From contig AUJT01000005.1 in NCBI GenBank assembly GCA_000424365.1, positions 106,881-170,880 of the forward strand: a stretch of 64,000 bases of DNA. Direction: 5' to 3'. Origin of the DNA: Lachnospiraceae bacterium NK4A144. GTDB taxonomy: Bacteria; Bacillota; Clostridia; Lachnospirales; Lachnospiraceae. Shown here piece by piece: positions 35,859 through 45,191 of this stretch. Each line of letters opens with the position of its first letter. Within the stretch, counting starts at the first letter, position 1. The translations under genes and the position numbers were made by a program. The notes below the pieces were generated by a model that saw only the letters and a program-made list of their open reading frames with translations, had not been told where the DNA came from and did not search any database.

Positions 35859-37010
35859 TTACTCTACTTTTTTACCGCAATTATTGCAGAACTTACTGCC
35901 GAGAGGAAGCTCCGCTCCGCACTCACATACCTTTGGTACAAGTGACATTCCGCACTCATTGCAGAATTTGCTGCCTTCATCAACCTGCGCTCCGCATCCC
36001 GGGCATGTGATCTTCTTTACTACCATAGGCTTTCCGCAGGTACTGCAGAACTTGCTGCTCATAGGATTTTCTGCTCCGCAGCTCGGACACTTTGCAGTCT
36101 GAGAAACCTGTGCCTGTCCCTGCATACCCATCATAGGATTCGGCATCTGAGACTGCATGGAATGCATCATACCTGCTCCCAGACCGATTCCCATACCACC
36201 GGCTGCCATAGCACCTGAAACACCGCTTTCGTTACGAGCCGCATCCTGGTATACATCAAAGCTTCTCTTCATGACATAGTTTCTGTCACCCATGATATCA
36301 AATGCCGCCTGATCCTCAAGGATCTTATTTACCTTAGCGAAATCTTCATCCGGGAAGCTTATGGACTGTACATAGAAAGTAGTTACATCGAGACCATACT
36401 TTGCGATCTCTTCTGTGATCTTCTCCCTGACCTTATCAGAAATCTCCTCGAGTCTGGGCTGGATCTCAAGCGCAGAGATCTGATCATTTATGATCATTCC
36501 GGAAATGATGACCTTAACCTTCTGGATTATAAGACTTCTGTAAAAGTCATAGATCTTTTCGTAATTAACCGCCTCTGACTGCGGCATTGCTCCGATAAGT
36601 TCAGAATAGAATGTCTTATAGTTCGAAAGCTTCATTCCCATCTGACCAAAAGCACGTACACGAAGCTTTACCTTAAACTTGGGGTCGATTATCTGCATAG
36701 GATCTGCTGTACCCCACGGGATATCGAGCTTTGTAAGGGTATTTAAGAAATAAACCTCAGCAGGAAATGGTGTAGTTCCACCGAACGGTATATTTACAAG
36801 GCCACGAAGTATCGGAAGATTATCCGTAGTAAGTGTATATCTTCCGGGTTCAAAAATGTCCGCAATCTTACCGTCCTTCATAAAGATCGCAACCTGACCC
36901 TCTTTAACTGTAAGCTGTGTTCCGAGAACAAGCTGATCTGACGGGTGCTTATATACTATCCAGTCACGTGTTTTTAAGCCATCAAATTTTACAACATCAA
37001 TAATTGCCAT
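35859..37010 (-). CDS. YdjI-type SPFH-domain protein with C-terminal zinc ribbons
   Basis: A protein of 383 residues. Residues 1-270 are an SPFH-like domain of the B. subtilis YdjI type (KTRDWIVYKHPSDQLVLGTQLTVKEGQ, GRYTLTTDNLPIL, YGLDVTTFYVQSISFP). A Gly/Met-rich linker (about 275-310) leads to three consecutive zinc ribbons (CPSCGAENPMSSKFCSTCG, CPGCGAQVDEGSKFCNECG, CECGAELPLGSKFCNNCG). SPFH proteins scaffold membrane microdomains; YdjI belongs to a phage-shock-like envelope-stress operon in Bacillus. It follows the small zinc-ribbon gene by 11 bp. Confidence 0.88.
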   Translation of the reverse strand: MAIIDVVKFDGLKTRDWIVYKHPSDQLVLGTQLTVKEGQVAIFMKDGKIADIFEPGRYTLTTDNLPILRGLVNIPFGGTTPFPAEVYFLNTLTKLDIPWGTADPMQIIDPKFKVKLRVRAFGQMGMKLSNYKTFYSELIGAMPQSEAVNYEKIYDFYRSLIIQKVKVIISGMIINDQISALEIQPRLEEISDKVREKITEEIAKYGLDVTTFYVQSISFPDEDFAKVNKILEDQAAFDIMGDRNYVMKRSFDVYQDAARNESGVSGAMAAGGMGIGLGAGMMHSMQSQMPNPMMGMQGQAQVSQTAKCPSCGAENPMSSKFCSTCGKPMVVKKITCPGCGAQVDEGSKFCNECGMSLVPKVCECGAELPLGSKFCNNCGKKVE

Positions 37011-37021
37011 AAGTTCCCCCG

Positions 37022-37375
37022 TTAGCTAAGCTTAGTCCCACAAAATGTGCAGAATGAACTGCTGCCGTCAACAGTTGCTCCGCATTCAGGGCAGACCTTA
37101 GTTTCCTTAAGTCCTCTGAGACTATTCTGATCATCTATGATACGTTCCTGAAGCTTTTTAATATTATCTACATAATACGCGTACTTTTCATCCGGAGCAT
37201 CCTTGATCTCCTCATATACACGTTTGCCAAGTTCCTCACAGAACTTGTCTATCTTTGACTGATTTGCGCGGATCTCATTCTGAAGACGCATTGTTTCAGC
37301 TGTATCCGCTGCCTTCTTCTTGATGTCCTTTCCTGCATTGGTGATCTGTCCGCTAAGACTATCCAAAAAACCCAT
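37022..37375 (-). CDS. Small coiled-coil zinc-ribbon protein
   Basis: A 117-residue protein: N-terminal GFLDSLSGQITNAGKDIKKKA, a helical coiled-coil stretch (residues 20-85, MRLQNEIRANQSKIDKFCEELGK) and a C-terminal zinc ribbon (CPECGATVDGSSSFCTFCG). The coiled-coil plus ribbon layout is common beside YdjI/SPFH genes. No enzymatic motif is visible. It precedes the SPFH gene by 11 bp, so the two products probably act together. Confidence 0.8.
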   Translation of the reverse strand: MGFLDSLSGQITNAGKDIKKKAADTAETMRLQNEIRANQSKIDKFCEELGKRVYEEIKDAPDEKYAYYVDNIKKLQERIIDDQNSLRGLKETKVCPECGATVDGSSSFCTFCGTKLS

Positions 37376-37402
37376 AACTTTACTGCTCCCTTACTAAATT
37401 TC

Positions 37403-39085
37403 TTATCTAAAACTTCTGACCCAGTTTAATAGCGATCCATGATGTGTATTTTCATACACTGTCCGCTTCATTTCTTCTGTTACCGGGCCATTATTTGCCA
37501 TCTTCTGAAGGATAGCTGCCTGTAATTCCTCCACGGTCATTTCATCATAAGAGATACCCTCTCTGATCTTGACCGTTTCTTCCTGCTTCACCGTATCCTT
37601 CTTATCAGTTTTTTTACTGGCTGCTGCCTTTGTATCAGTCTTACCAGTTACCTTCTTCGTTTTATTATCAACGACTTCTGCTTTTTTCTCAACGATCTTC
37701 TTTAGCACCTTGACGGGTTTATACTTCTTCTCTCCATCTTTAAGAGGCAGCCAGATGTCTCCGCTGCACGCAGAGATTTCTACATTAAGCCGATCATTTT
37801 CAGTCTGAACCGTCTTTCCGGACAATGCTCCTATATATGAGGTGATTCCCTCCGCAGGAACATTTATCCATGCCGGATTATCATCATTATTTACAGTGAT
37901 GATCACATTTTCATCATCCAGCCTCCTTGAAAACGCGTACTGACGGTTTGTAAGCAATAATTCCTTGTATCCGCCATAGGATAATGCTTTTACTTCCTGC
38001 CTGATCTTTCCAAGTGCTGCGATAAGCGCAGTCAGCGGATTATCCTTTTTAGCATTCTTATAATCACTGATATTTAAGGCAGGACGAAGTGATGCATCCG
38101 ACCACTTTTCTTTCTTTCCTTCGATACCGAACTCTGAACCATAATAAACAGACGGTACTCCCGGAAGAGTATATGTGAGAATATGCACAGGTGTAAGCTG
38201 AGCCCTGTTGTTCAGTTTATTAACGATCCTCTCGACATCATGATTATCCACAAAATTATACAGTCTCAAACCTAACGGGTTCTGTCCTGCCATATCATAA
38301 AGACGCTTAACAGTATGCGCGATCTCGAAATAGTTATGATCGTTATGACCGGAATAAAGTGCCTTATGCAGAGTATAATTTGTCACCGCATGAAGCATAT
38401 CGTTATTGCACCATCTGGAATAATCTCCGTGGATCACTTCTCCCATGAGCCAGAAGTCCGGCTTGATCTCGTTTGCAAGTCTCCTCAGCGCCTTCATAAA
38501 ATCAAAATCCAGAACGTCTGCTGCATCGAGACGGATACCGTCTATATCAAACTCACTCACCCAGAAACGGATGACATCGCAGATATAGTCGATCACTGCC
38601 GGATTTCTCTGATTTAACTTGACCAGGAGATCATATCCACCCCAGTTTTCGTATCCGAATCCATCATTATACGAATTGTTTCCGCCGAAATTCACATTGC
38701 AGTACCAGTCTCTGTATGCGGAATTTTCTCTTTTTTCTTTAATATCCTTAAATGCAAAAAAATCACGCCCCGTATGGTTAAATACTCCATCCAGCACCAC
38801 TTTTATACCGGACTTATGACATTTTTTCACCCATTCTTTGAGGTCATCATTAGTTCCCAGACGGGAATCCAGTTTTTTGTAATCGGTTGTATCGTAACCG
38901 TGACTTCCGGATTCAAACAAAGGTCCGATATAAAGCGCATTGCACCCTATATCCTTAATGTGACTTATCCATGGTTCCAGTTTTTTTAATCTGTGAACCG
39001 GCTCTTCATAGTGATTGTCCGCAGGAGCTCCGGAAAGTCCCAACGGATAAATGTGATAAAACACAGCTTCATCATACCATGCCAT
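37403..39085 (-). CDS. GH13 alpha-amylase family enzyme (neopullulanase/cyclomaltodextrinase-like) with charged tail
   Basis: A protein of 560 residues. The catalytic barrel has DGVFNHTGRDFFAF, DIDGIRLDAADVLDF (nucleophile Asp), WLMGEVIHGDYSRW (acid/base Glu) and NFVDNHDVERI, the pattern of intracellular maltogenic amylases and cyclomaltodextrinases. It lacks the large N-terminal domain of the classic dimeric enzymes. After about residue 455 the chain becomes Lys/Glu/Thr-rich (TGKTDTKAAASKKTDKKD), ending with a short helical segment. Together with the amylosucrase-like enzyme it suggests cytoplasmic glucan turnover. Confidence 0.87.
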   Translation of the reverse strand: MAWYDEAVFYHIYPLGLSGAPADNHYEEPVHRLKKLEPWISHIKDIGCNALYIGPLFESGSHGYDTTDYKKLDSRLGTNDDLKEWVKKCHKSGIKVVLDGVFNHTGRDFFAFKDIKEKRENSAYRDWYCNVNFGGNNSYNDGFGYENWGGYDLLVKLNQRNPAVIDYICDVIRFWVSEFDIDGIRLDAADVLDFDFMKALRRLANEIKPDFWLMGEVIHGDYSRWCNNDMLHAVTNYTLHKALYSGHNDHNYFEIAHTVKRLYDMAGQNPLGLRLYNFVDNHDVERIVNKLNNRAQLTPVHILTYTLPGVPSVYYGSEFGIEGKKEKWSDASLRPALNISDYKNAKKDNPLTALIAALGKIRQEVKALSYGGYKELLLTNRQYAFSRRLDDENVIITVNNDDNPAWINVPAEGITSYIGALSGKTVQTENDRLNVEISACSGDIWLPLKDGEKKYKPVKVLKKIVEKKAEVVDNKTKKVTGKTDTKAAASKKTDKKDTVKQEETVKIREGISYDEMTVEELQAAILQKMANNGPVTEEMKRTVYENTHHGSLLNWVRSFR

Positions 39086-39147
39086 ATCTTCATACCTCGC
39101 AAAACAAATAAGTATAGCCAGGCTTGATAAAACTTCGCCAAGCGGTT

Positions 39148-40089
39148 TTAGAGCATCTTCTTTCTATGAAGCAGAAACATAAGCAAAATGCTTATGATCA
39201 GAGTTATAAGAATTATTATACCAAAGCCATGAACTGTACCTGCAAGCGGCATCCATCTGCTGTCTACATTCATTCCGTACATACCGGATATCATCGTCGG
39301 AACAGCGAGGATCAGCGTGATAGATGTAAGTCTCTTCATGACATTATTAAGTCTCGCATCCAAAACATTAGAGAGAAGTTCTCTTGTGCTGTCTATGATA
39401 TCCTTGTAAATGGTCGTCATCTCAATAGCCTGCTTATTTTCGACTATCACATCATCCAGCAGTTCCCTGTCCTCCGGAAACTGCTGCAGTCTCTTATACC
39501 TTGTGAGCCTGTCCAGAACATTACCGTTTCCTCGAAGTGATGTAGCGAAATAAACAAGAGTGGTCTCAAGTTCATGAAGACGTATGAGATCTTCTTCACT
39601 CTCAACCTTATCTATCCGTTCTTCTATTTCTCCTCTTCTCCTGTCTATCAACTGGAGCGCTTTTTGATATACGATGGATGTCCTGAGAAGGATCTGATAT
39701 ACAAATCTCAGTTTTTTCTTTGTAGAAAAATCTCTGACCTGATCTCTCTCAAACTGAGATAGTATAGGCGTAACTTCCGAACACACAGTAACGATCTCAT
39801 CCTGAGTCAGTATAATGCCAAGCGGGATCGTAGTATATGACCTCTGACCATGCCGAACCTCGATCGCAGGAATATCCACAAGTATAAGTGTATATCCTTC
39901 CTGCAATTCGATTCGGTTCTTTTCCTCAGGGTCGATAGCAGAAAGAAGATCTTCAATATCGATCTTCAGCTTCGATGCAATTTTTTGAGCTTCTTCATGA
40001 GTCGGATCTGTAAGCTCTATCCATGCCCCATTCCGGATAGACTCCACTTCTGTCGTCACATGATGCTCTGTGTAAAAATATCTGATCAT
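39148..40089 (-). CDS. corA: CorA-family divalent cation (Mg2+) channel
   Basis: A 313-residue protein: N-terminal cytoplasmic alpha/beta domain, long helices (QIDRRRGEIEERIDKVESEEDLIRLHELETTLVYF region), and two C-terminal membrane segments with the selectivity motif GMYGMN at the end of the first. It imports Mg2+ (or Co2+/Ni2+) as a pentamer. The basic HRKKML tail is typical. A long family-2 repeat occupies the region directly upstream. Confidence 0.9.
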   Translation of the reverse strand: MIRYFYTEHHVTTEVESIRNGAWIELTDPTHEEAQKIASKLKIDIEDLLSAIDPEEKNRIELQEGYTLILVDIPAIEVRHGQRSYTTIPLGIILTQDEIVTVCSEVTPILSQFERDQVRDFSTKKKLRFVYQILLRTSIVYQKALQLIDRRRGEIEERIDKVESEEDLIRLHELETTLVYFATSLRGNGNVLDRLTRYKRLQQFPEDRELLDDVIVENKQAIEMTTIYKDIIDSTRELLSNVLDARLNNVMKRLTSITLILAVPTMISGMYGMNVDSRWMPLAGTVHGFGIIILITLIISILLMFLLHRKKML

Positions 40090-40112
40090 ATCAATGACTT
40101 TCCGTAAATCTT

Positions 40113-40306
40113 ATGATGTAAGGGTCAAAAGTAAATTTTGCCCCTTACTGATGTCACGGATTGCTTCATTGCTACGCAATTCCCGCAATCCTAAAACACT
40201 CGCATTCCGCGTAATAACGCTACTTGCTCGTGTTTTGCGGGTCCCAAGGTCTCAATCCTCTTTGTGCAAGCACAATCGGATTTTGACCTTTTGACCCTGA
40301 CATCAT
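40113..40306 (+). repeat. Family-2 repeat, longest copy
   Basis: A 194-bp element bounded by ATGATGTAAGGGTCAAAAG and CTTTTGACCCTGACATCAT, an imperfect terminal inverted repeat of 18-19 bp. Inside are several hairpins, including AAAACACTCGC paired with GCTCGTGTTTT. It contains no reading frame of note and fills the gap between corA and the 76-residue protein gene, whose stop codon lies 2 bp from its right end. No target duplication was recognised. Confidence 0.8.
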
Positions 40307-40307
40307 A

Positions 40308-40538
40308 TTATTCCTCTGGCAGCATATTCTGAAGCTTGTCTACCAGATCACTAAAATCATTGGCGAGCTTCATTGCCTTCTTGTCTGTTGTCGGACGCTC
40401 TTCATACTCCATTTCCATATCAAAAAGAACATCTGCCAATTCCAGAATTTCATCGTCAGAATAATCCTTTGCCGGATCAAAGGTGATTTCTGCCATCTTT
40501 AACAGTTTTTTTTCATCATCATTAAAATTAAGGATCAT
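40308..40538 (-). CDS. Small acidic hypothetical protein
   Basis: A 76-residue acidic, probably helical protein (NFNDDEKKLLKMAEITFDP, DDEILELADVLFDMEMEYEE). No family recognised. A ribosome site (AAAGGGAGAAAG) precedes the ATG, and it lies 24 bp downstream of the large EAL gene in the same direction, so it is probably co-transcribed. The stop abuts a family-2 repeat, which leaves open whether the original 3' end was altered by the insertion. Confidence 0.65.
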   Translation of the reverse strand: MILNFNDDEKKLLKMAEITFDPAKDYSDDEILELADVLFDMEMEYEERPTTDKKAMKLANDFSDLVDKLQNMLPEE

Positions 40539-40562
40539 CCTGTCTTTCTCCCTTTCTTTTCA

Positions 40563-43500
40563 TTACAGCTTTTCTTTGCGTTCCTTTGCTTTGTTGAGCT
40601 CACACAGCATATGATGGCTGGCGATCTTTGACGCGATGAAGGCTGCTGCTGTTTCTAATAGTCTCCTTGTATCCAGCGCTCTGGAAAATTCATAATTATC
40701 CGCACCGAGATAACCTATGAGCTTACCATTATCATAAAGCGGAACCGCGATCAGACGATTAATATACTGACGCCTAAGCGTATCATATATCAATTTATCT
40801 ACATCTTTTATCTCTTCAACATCCGGAATATTGATACAGGTATCATAGTTAAGGAGTTCTTCCCAACCTTTATACTCATTCTTATCAAGGTTTTGAAGTG
40901 TGTCTATTTCCGGCTCCACTCCCTCAGCACACCATTCAAAGGTATTGCTGATATACTTATCATCCTGCTCTAAAATATACAGTCTGTCAGGATGGAGCAT
41001 ATGACTTAATTCCTCCAGAACCATATTCATCTTATCATTGTATGGCTCATTTGAGATAAGAAGTCGTGCGACACGTATGATACGATCATCAGTCGTAACA
41101 TTTTTACTGATGCTCTCCATCTGCTCCAGATCACCATCAATATTCATAAATGTGATCATACAGCAGTCGTGAAGCGTCGAAGGAGAAACCGTAAACTCAG
41201 TCCAATATCCGGTCTCTCTGCTGTATGTCCTGTCATGGAGTTCAATTTTATCCATAACAGCCCTATAACAATACGGTCCCCAGAATGAATCCGCATTCTT
41301 TATAGTTGATAAAAATGTCTTTCCGATAAGCTCGTTTTCTTCTTTTCTTACGGCCCTGCAATAACGCTCATTAACATAAACATATTCCGCATCGGTGACT
41401 TTTGTCCTGTCTGCGTCAAAGATCAGTCTGAATACAACGACAGCAACCGGAAGTTTGTAGAAAAGACTCAGTTCTCTGCTTGACGGAGTTTTCTCATTTT
41501 CTATCCGTTTTGCAAACATATCTTCGTGCTTTTCGGCAAATTCCATCCTGCGTCTCGCAACTATCCGGTTCATGTTTTCAACATCCGATGTTTCAGACGC
41601 GAAGACAATACCATGGTTGACGGTCAGCCTGACTTTTCGACCCATCACTTCGGAGATCCCCTGAACATCCGCAACTGTATCCTGAACCAGCTTAAGTACA
41701 TAATTATGATCAGACGAATCAGATAAAATAACAAATCTGCTCCTGTCAACCCTGGCTGCCATTTCAGATCTGCTCATGTGATCACGGATCTTTGATCCGA
41801 CTATCCTTAACAGTTCATTTGCAACAGACTCATTATTATCCTTTATCAGTTTATCAAGCTTTGTTATCTCAAGCTCTGCAACGGCAAAATCATGCTTCTG
41901 CAGAGTATAATTCTCATAAAGCTTAAGCTCAGTCTCATATGCGGCCTGAACATTCATCAATCCTGACAGTGCATCTATGTGATATCTGTCCAGGCTGACT
42001 CTTATCTTATTATACTTAGGATTTTCCTCCTCAAAAGCTCCGAGATACCCTACCAGCTCTGCATCCTCATAAACCGGATATTTGCTGGCGATCATCCTGC
42101 ATTCAGCACCATCCTTCTTGTGCAAAAGATGGATATTTTTATAGCCATGATCTGTAGAAAAAGCCTTTTTGTGTTCTTCCTCATATTGCTGGATAACACT
42201 GTCATTCCAGACGATCTCATCGTCTCTCTTTCCCCTGATATCATCAACGGATCCGATGCCATAGAAATCCAGGAAAGCCTTATTAGCCCCCATATAGCGG
42301 CTGTCTTTATCTTTCCAGCAATATCGTATGTCGGTATTCTTCATGAGAGTGTCCCAGAATACCAGTAAATTGTCATGCTCCTCACTGATACGATGTCCGA
42401 AAGGTTCTCCGGAGTCACGGATGAACTGGATAACAACATCTTTATCTGAATTAGGAAGCAGCAGTTCCAGTGCAGTTTTCCATTCGTAGTTTCCGTCAGT
42501 ATTTTTAAATCTGAACTCATCACGAATGTAACCCTTACCGGTCGCCCTTATCCTGTCCGCGAGGGTCTTTGGATCTGAAAAAGCATGATATCTTTCATAA
42601 TCGTCACCATGTACAACACGGCTCGCAAAGAAACTTCTGATCTCTTCCAGACCATAAAGACGTGTGCCGAAATTTGTAAAGGAGCCCTCTCTCATGAGAG
42701 CCTCTGCATAGTCCTCGTCCAGATGAAGGATATCTGCAGAATCATATACATACATCAGGCATCTGATATATGTGTCGATAGCATGCTGTCTCTCGGATTC
42801 ACTTTCTATATGCAGATTTTCAAGTTCCAGCTTTAACATGTATTTATGCTGACTCTGGGCAACAGGCGTCGCAACGAGCCGCATACTCTGTCCGCGATCC
42901 ATATAGATAAAGACAGTTTCTTCTCCGACCATCTCTACCTGAAGGGCATAATTTCTGTAAATCTTTCCCATCATTGACCCACGGGCATTCAGATTTGCCT
43001 CTGCCTGACTTACAGACATAGTCCCCATTGTAGAAAGAGCTTTCATATAAGCGTCATTTATAAAGTAAAATTTGAAGTTCTTTCCGTCATCTTCTAACAA
43101 TGCAAGAGCACTGTCCGTGATCACATTGACCTTTCCTACCTGCGTGAAATATCTGCGTTCTTCAGCTGTTTCGACCTTTATCTTTCGCTCTGTTATACTC
43201 CGTTTTATATCCTTGGAAAGCATGGGTACTCCGGCATAGCTTCCCTGTATCTTCTGACACCCGATATTCTTAAGGAAAATGTACTGTTCTTCTGTCTCTA
43301 CACCCTCGGCAAGTGTCTTTATGCCCAGCTCCTTCGCCATCATGATAGTATGACGGATAATTGTCTTTGACCTTTCATTAAAAGAAGAAAGAAACAGCAT
43401 ATCTACTTTTATCTCATCAAAGTCAAAGTCCTTTAGTATATTAAGCGATGAAAAACCGCTTCCGAAATCATCCATCCATACCTGATAACCAACGCTATGG

Positions 43501-44849
43501 AATTTCTCGATCTCACTGCGGACCTTTTCCGGATTATCCATCAAAGTCGTTTCCGTGATCTCGACTCTGAGATACTCTCTCGGAATATCATATTTTCTTG
43601 CCTGCGCTTCCACTGTCTCAAACGGATTTCCGAGAGAGAAATCCAAACGGGACAGATTAAAAGAAACCGGTACGGCAGCTCCGCCATCTTTCAGCTCATC
43701 GCGAAGATCCTTACAAACCTGCTTAACGATAAAATTATCAAGCTTATGGATTATCTTGCTTTTTTCGAGTACCGGGATAAAATCCGCAGGTGATATAAAA
43801 CCACGTTCGGGATCAAGCCAGCGGCAAAGGGCTTCCTTACCGCACAGATCTCCTGTAAGGGTACGGAGTACCGGCTGATAATATACCTTTATATGTCCTC
43901 TTTTTATGGCATTATCGAGATTTCTTATCAGGTAATTTTCGAGTTCTGTTTTCTGTTCTATTCCGGGATGATATTCGCAAAAATATGAACGTTCATCATT
44001 TTTTATATAATCACTTGCATATTTTGCAAGGTCGCATGCTACCGCAGGCGTGATCTCATCATCGTCGAGATGATAGATCCCCACCTTTAGTCCGACCATT
44101 TCATTTAATTTTTTCTCTATAAACAGTTCATTCAGAGCATCCAGTTTCTCTGTGATCTCATCGGTTTCAGAACATATGACAAAATGATCATCAGAAAAAC
44201 GTGAAATACATTCATCAGAAAATACAGCATGCAGGATCTCCGCGAAATTTCTAAGGACATTATCTCCCGCAGCAACACCGTAGCGAACGTTCAATGCCTT
44301 AAATTCCGTGAGATTTATATAAGCAAACGAATATTTCTCAGGCTCCTCACTCCTTCTATTGGCATCTATCCGCATTGTGATATTACTTAAAAACTGCCTG
44401 CGTCCTAATAATCCTGTCAGTTCGTCCGTGTCAAATGCAGAATACCTCGCTCTTGCATCAACTATGAACACATAATAAAGAGAGCCCTCATCCGGGTTCT
44501 CAACCTTTCGTCCGTATGCGGCTATATACTCTATTTTTCCGTTCTTCGTTCGGATACGGTAATCAACATGATCAAAATGATCCGATGAAATATTAATCTG
44601 CTCTGCTATATTTTTTTCAACATCAGCTGCGTCTTTATAAAAAACCGTGCCTGTGAACTTTCCCCCTGTTAATTCAAAAAACTGCTGAAAGTCATCACAT
44701 TCAAATAAATCCAGAAGTGCCTGATTGGCATAGACCAGTTCCTCTGTATCATCTGCTCTGTATATAAAGAAGCCGCCCGGCATCATCGCTATTCCATTTA
44801 ATATAAACTTTTCGGCGTGATCGCCTCCAATAAACTTCTGATCTATCAT
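40563..44849 (-). CDS. Large PAS-GGDEF(degenerate)-EAL-PAS-GGDEF-like-PAS-GAF signalling protein
   Basis: A protein of 1,428 residues. Domains in order: PAS (about 10-120), degenerate GGDEF (RFSDDHFVI in place of GGDEF), EAL (about 305-555: GKEALCRWLD, NLSRLDF, EITETTL, DDFGSGFSSLN, DEIKVDM, EGVETEEQ, QGSYAGVPM, so catalytic residues look intact), PAS-like regions, a PAS around 850 (YMGANKAFLDFYGI), a second degenerate GGDEF (DRSRFVIL), another PAS and a C-terminal GAF (LIGYLGADN). It should hydrolyse c-di-GMP under sensory control. Start is ATG 44849, preceded by GAGGAAGAAA; upstream in-frame codons derive from a repeat relic. Confidence 0.88.
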   Translation of the reverse strand: MIDQKFIGGDHAEKFILNGIAMMPGGFFIYRADDTEELVYANQALLDLFECDDFQQFFELTGGKFTGTVFYKDAADVEKNIAEQINISSDHFDHVDYRIRTKNGKIEYIAAYGRKVENPDEGSLYYVFIVDARARYSAFDTDELTGLLGRRQFLSNITMRIDANRRSEEPEKYSFAYINLTEFKALNVRYGVAAGDNVLRNFAEILHAVFSDECISRFSDDHFVICSETDEITEKLDALNELFIEKKLNEMVGLKVGIYHLDDDEITPAVACDLAKYASDYIKNDERSYFCEYHPGIEQKTELENYLIRNLDNAIKRGHIKVYYQPVLRTLTGDLCGKEALCRWLDPERGFISPADFIPVLEKSKIIHKLDNFIVKQVCKDLRDELKDGGAAVPVSFNLSRLDFSLGNPFETVEAQARKYDIPREYLRVEITETTLMDNPEKVRSEIEKFHSVGYQVWMDDFGSGFSSLNILKDFDFDEIKVDMLFLSSFNERSKTIIRHTIMMAKELGIKTLAEGVETEEQYIFLKNIGCQKIQGSYAGVPMLSKDIKRSITERKIKVETAEERRYFTQVGKVNVITDSALALLEDDGKNFKFYFINDAYMKALSTMGTMSVSQAEANLNARGSMMGKIYRNYALQVEMVGEETVFIYMDRGQSMRLVATPVAQSQHKYMLKLELENLHIESESERQHAIDTYIRCLMYVYDSADILHLDEDYAEALMREGSFTNFGTRLYGLEEIRSFFASRVVHGDDYERYHAFSDPKTLADRIRATGKGYIRDEFRFKNTDGNYEWKTALELLLPNSDKDVVIQFIRDSGEPFGHRISEEHDNLLVFWDTLMKNTDIRYCWKDKDSRYMGANKAFLDFYGIGSVDDIRGKRDDEIVWNDSVIQQYEEEHKKAFSTDHGYKNIHLLHKKDGAECRMIASKYPVYEDAELVGYLGAFEEENPKYNKIRVSLDRYHIDALSGLMNVQAAYETELKLYENYTLQKHDFAVAELEITKLDKLIKDNNESVANELLRIVGSKIRDHMSRSEMAARVDRSRFVILSDSSDHNYVLKLVQDTVADVQGISEVMGRKVRLTVNHGIVFASETSDVENMNRIVARRRMEFAEKHEDMFAKRIENEKTPSSRELSLFYKLPVAVVVFRLIFDADRTKVTDAEYVYVNERYCRAVRKEENELIGKTFLSTIKNADSFWGPYCYRAVMDKIELHDRTYSRETGYWTEFTVSPSTLHDCCMITFMNIDGDLEQMESISKNVTTDDRIIRVARLLISNEPYNDKMNMVLEELSHMLHPDRLYILEQDDKYISNTFEWCAEGVEPEIDTLQNLDKNEYKGWEELLNYDTCINIPDVEEIKDVDKLIYDTLRRQYINRLIAVPLYDNGKLIGYLGADNYEFSRALDTRRLLETAAAFIASKIASHHMLCELNKAKERKEKL

Positions 44850-44869
44850 TTTTCTTCCTCTGTCATCAG

Positions 44870-44930
44870 CACAAAATTGCCTCCGGCAATGGGTAAACCC
44901 CAGATGGCTATCTTCATACATTTTTCCATA
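44870..44930 (+). repeat. Degenerate family-1 fragment upstream of the EAL gene
   Basis: AAAATTGCCTCCGGCAATGG and GATGGCTATCTTCAT correspond to AAATTGCCTCCGGCGATGG and AATGGCTTTTCAT of the intact copy 70 bp away. Ends are lost. It is an old, decayed insertion that creates a spurious in-frame extension of the EAL gene. Confidence 0.7.
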
Positions 44931-44998
44931 ATTAATATATCATACCCTACCTCGTTACTCTATATTTATTCCTGACTATTATGTTACAATTCTATATA

Positions 44999-45144
44999 GT
45001 TACTGTTCACTCGCTTCCAGCTCGCTCACGTAACGGATTTTGCCAATTAAATTGCCTCCGGCGATGGGCAAAATCCAATGGCTTTTCATCTTTCTTGGTC
45101 GTAAACTCCGCAGCGTAGTGCTCCGTTTACGTGTGAACTGTTAC
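44999..45144 (+). mobile_element. Family-1 MITE, complete copy with 8-bp target duplication
   Basis: A 146-bp element from GTTACTGTTCACTCGC to GTGTGAACTGTTAC. Perfect direct repeats TCTATATA flank it (44991-44998 and 45145-45152). It lies in the divergent spacer between the large EAL gene and the secreted-protein gene, ending 48 bp before the latter's start. Confidence 0.92.
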
Positions 45145-45191
45145 TCTATATAACAAAGCATCCGACAACATCTTTAGGGGGGGAGAAAAAG

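Noticed and set aside
40113..40306. Mg2+ (M-box) riboswitch upstream of corA
   Set aside because: The hairpins belong to a dispersed repeat found elsewhere in the window and no M-box signature was seen.
44850..44921. Longer N-terminus for the 1,428-residue EAL protein
   Set aside because: The extra codons are a decayed repeat, and a strong GAGGAAGAAA site precedes the ATG at 44849.
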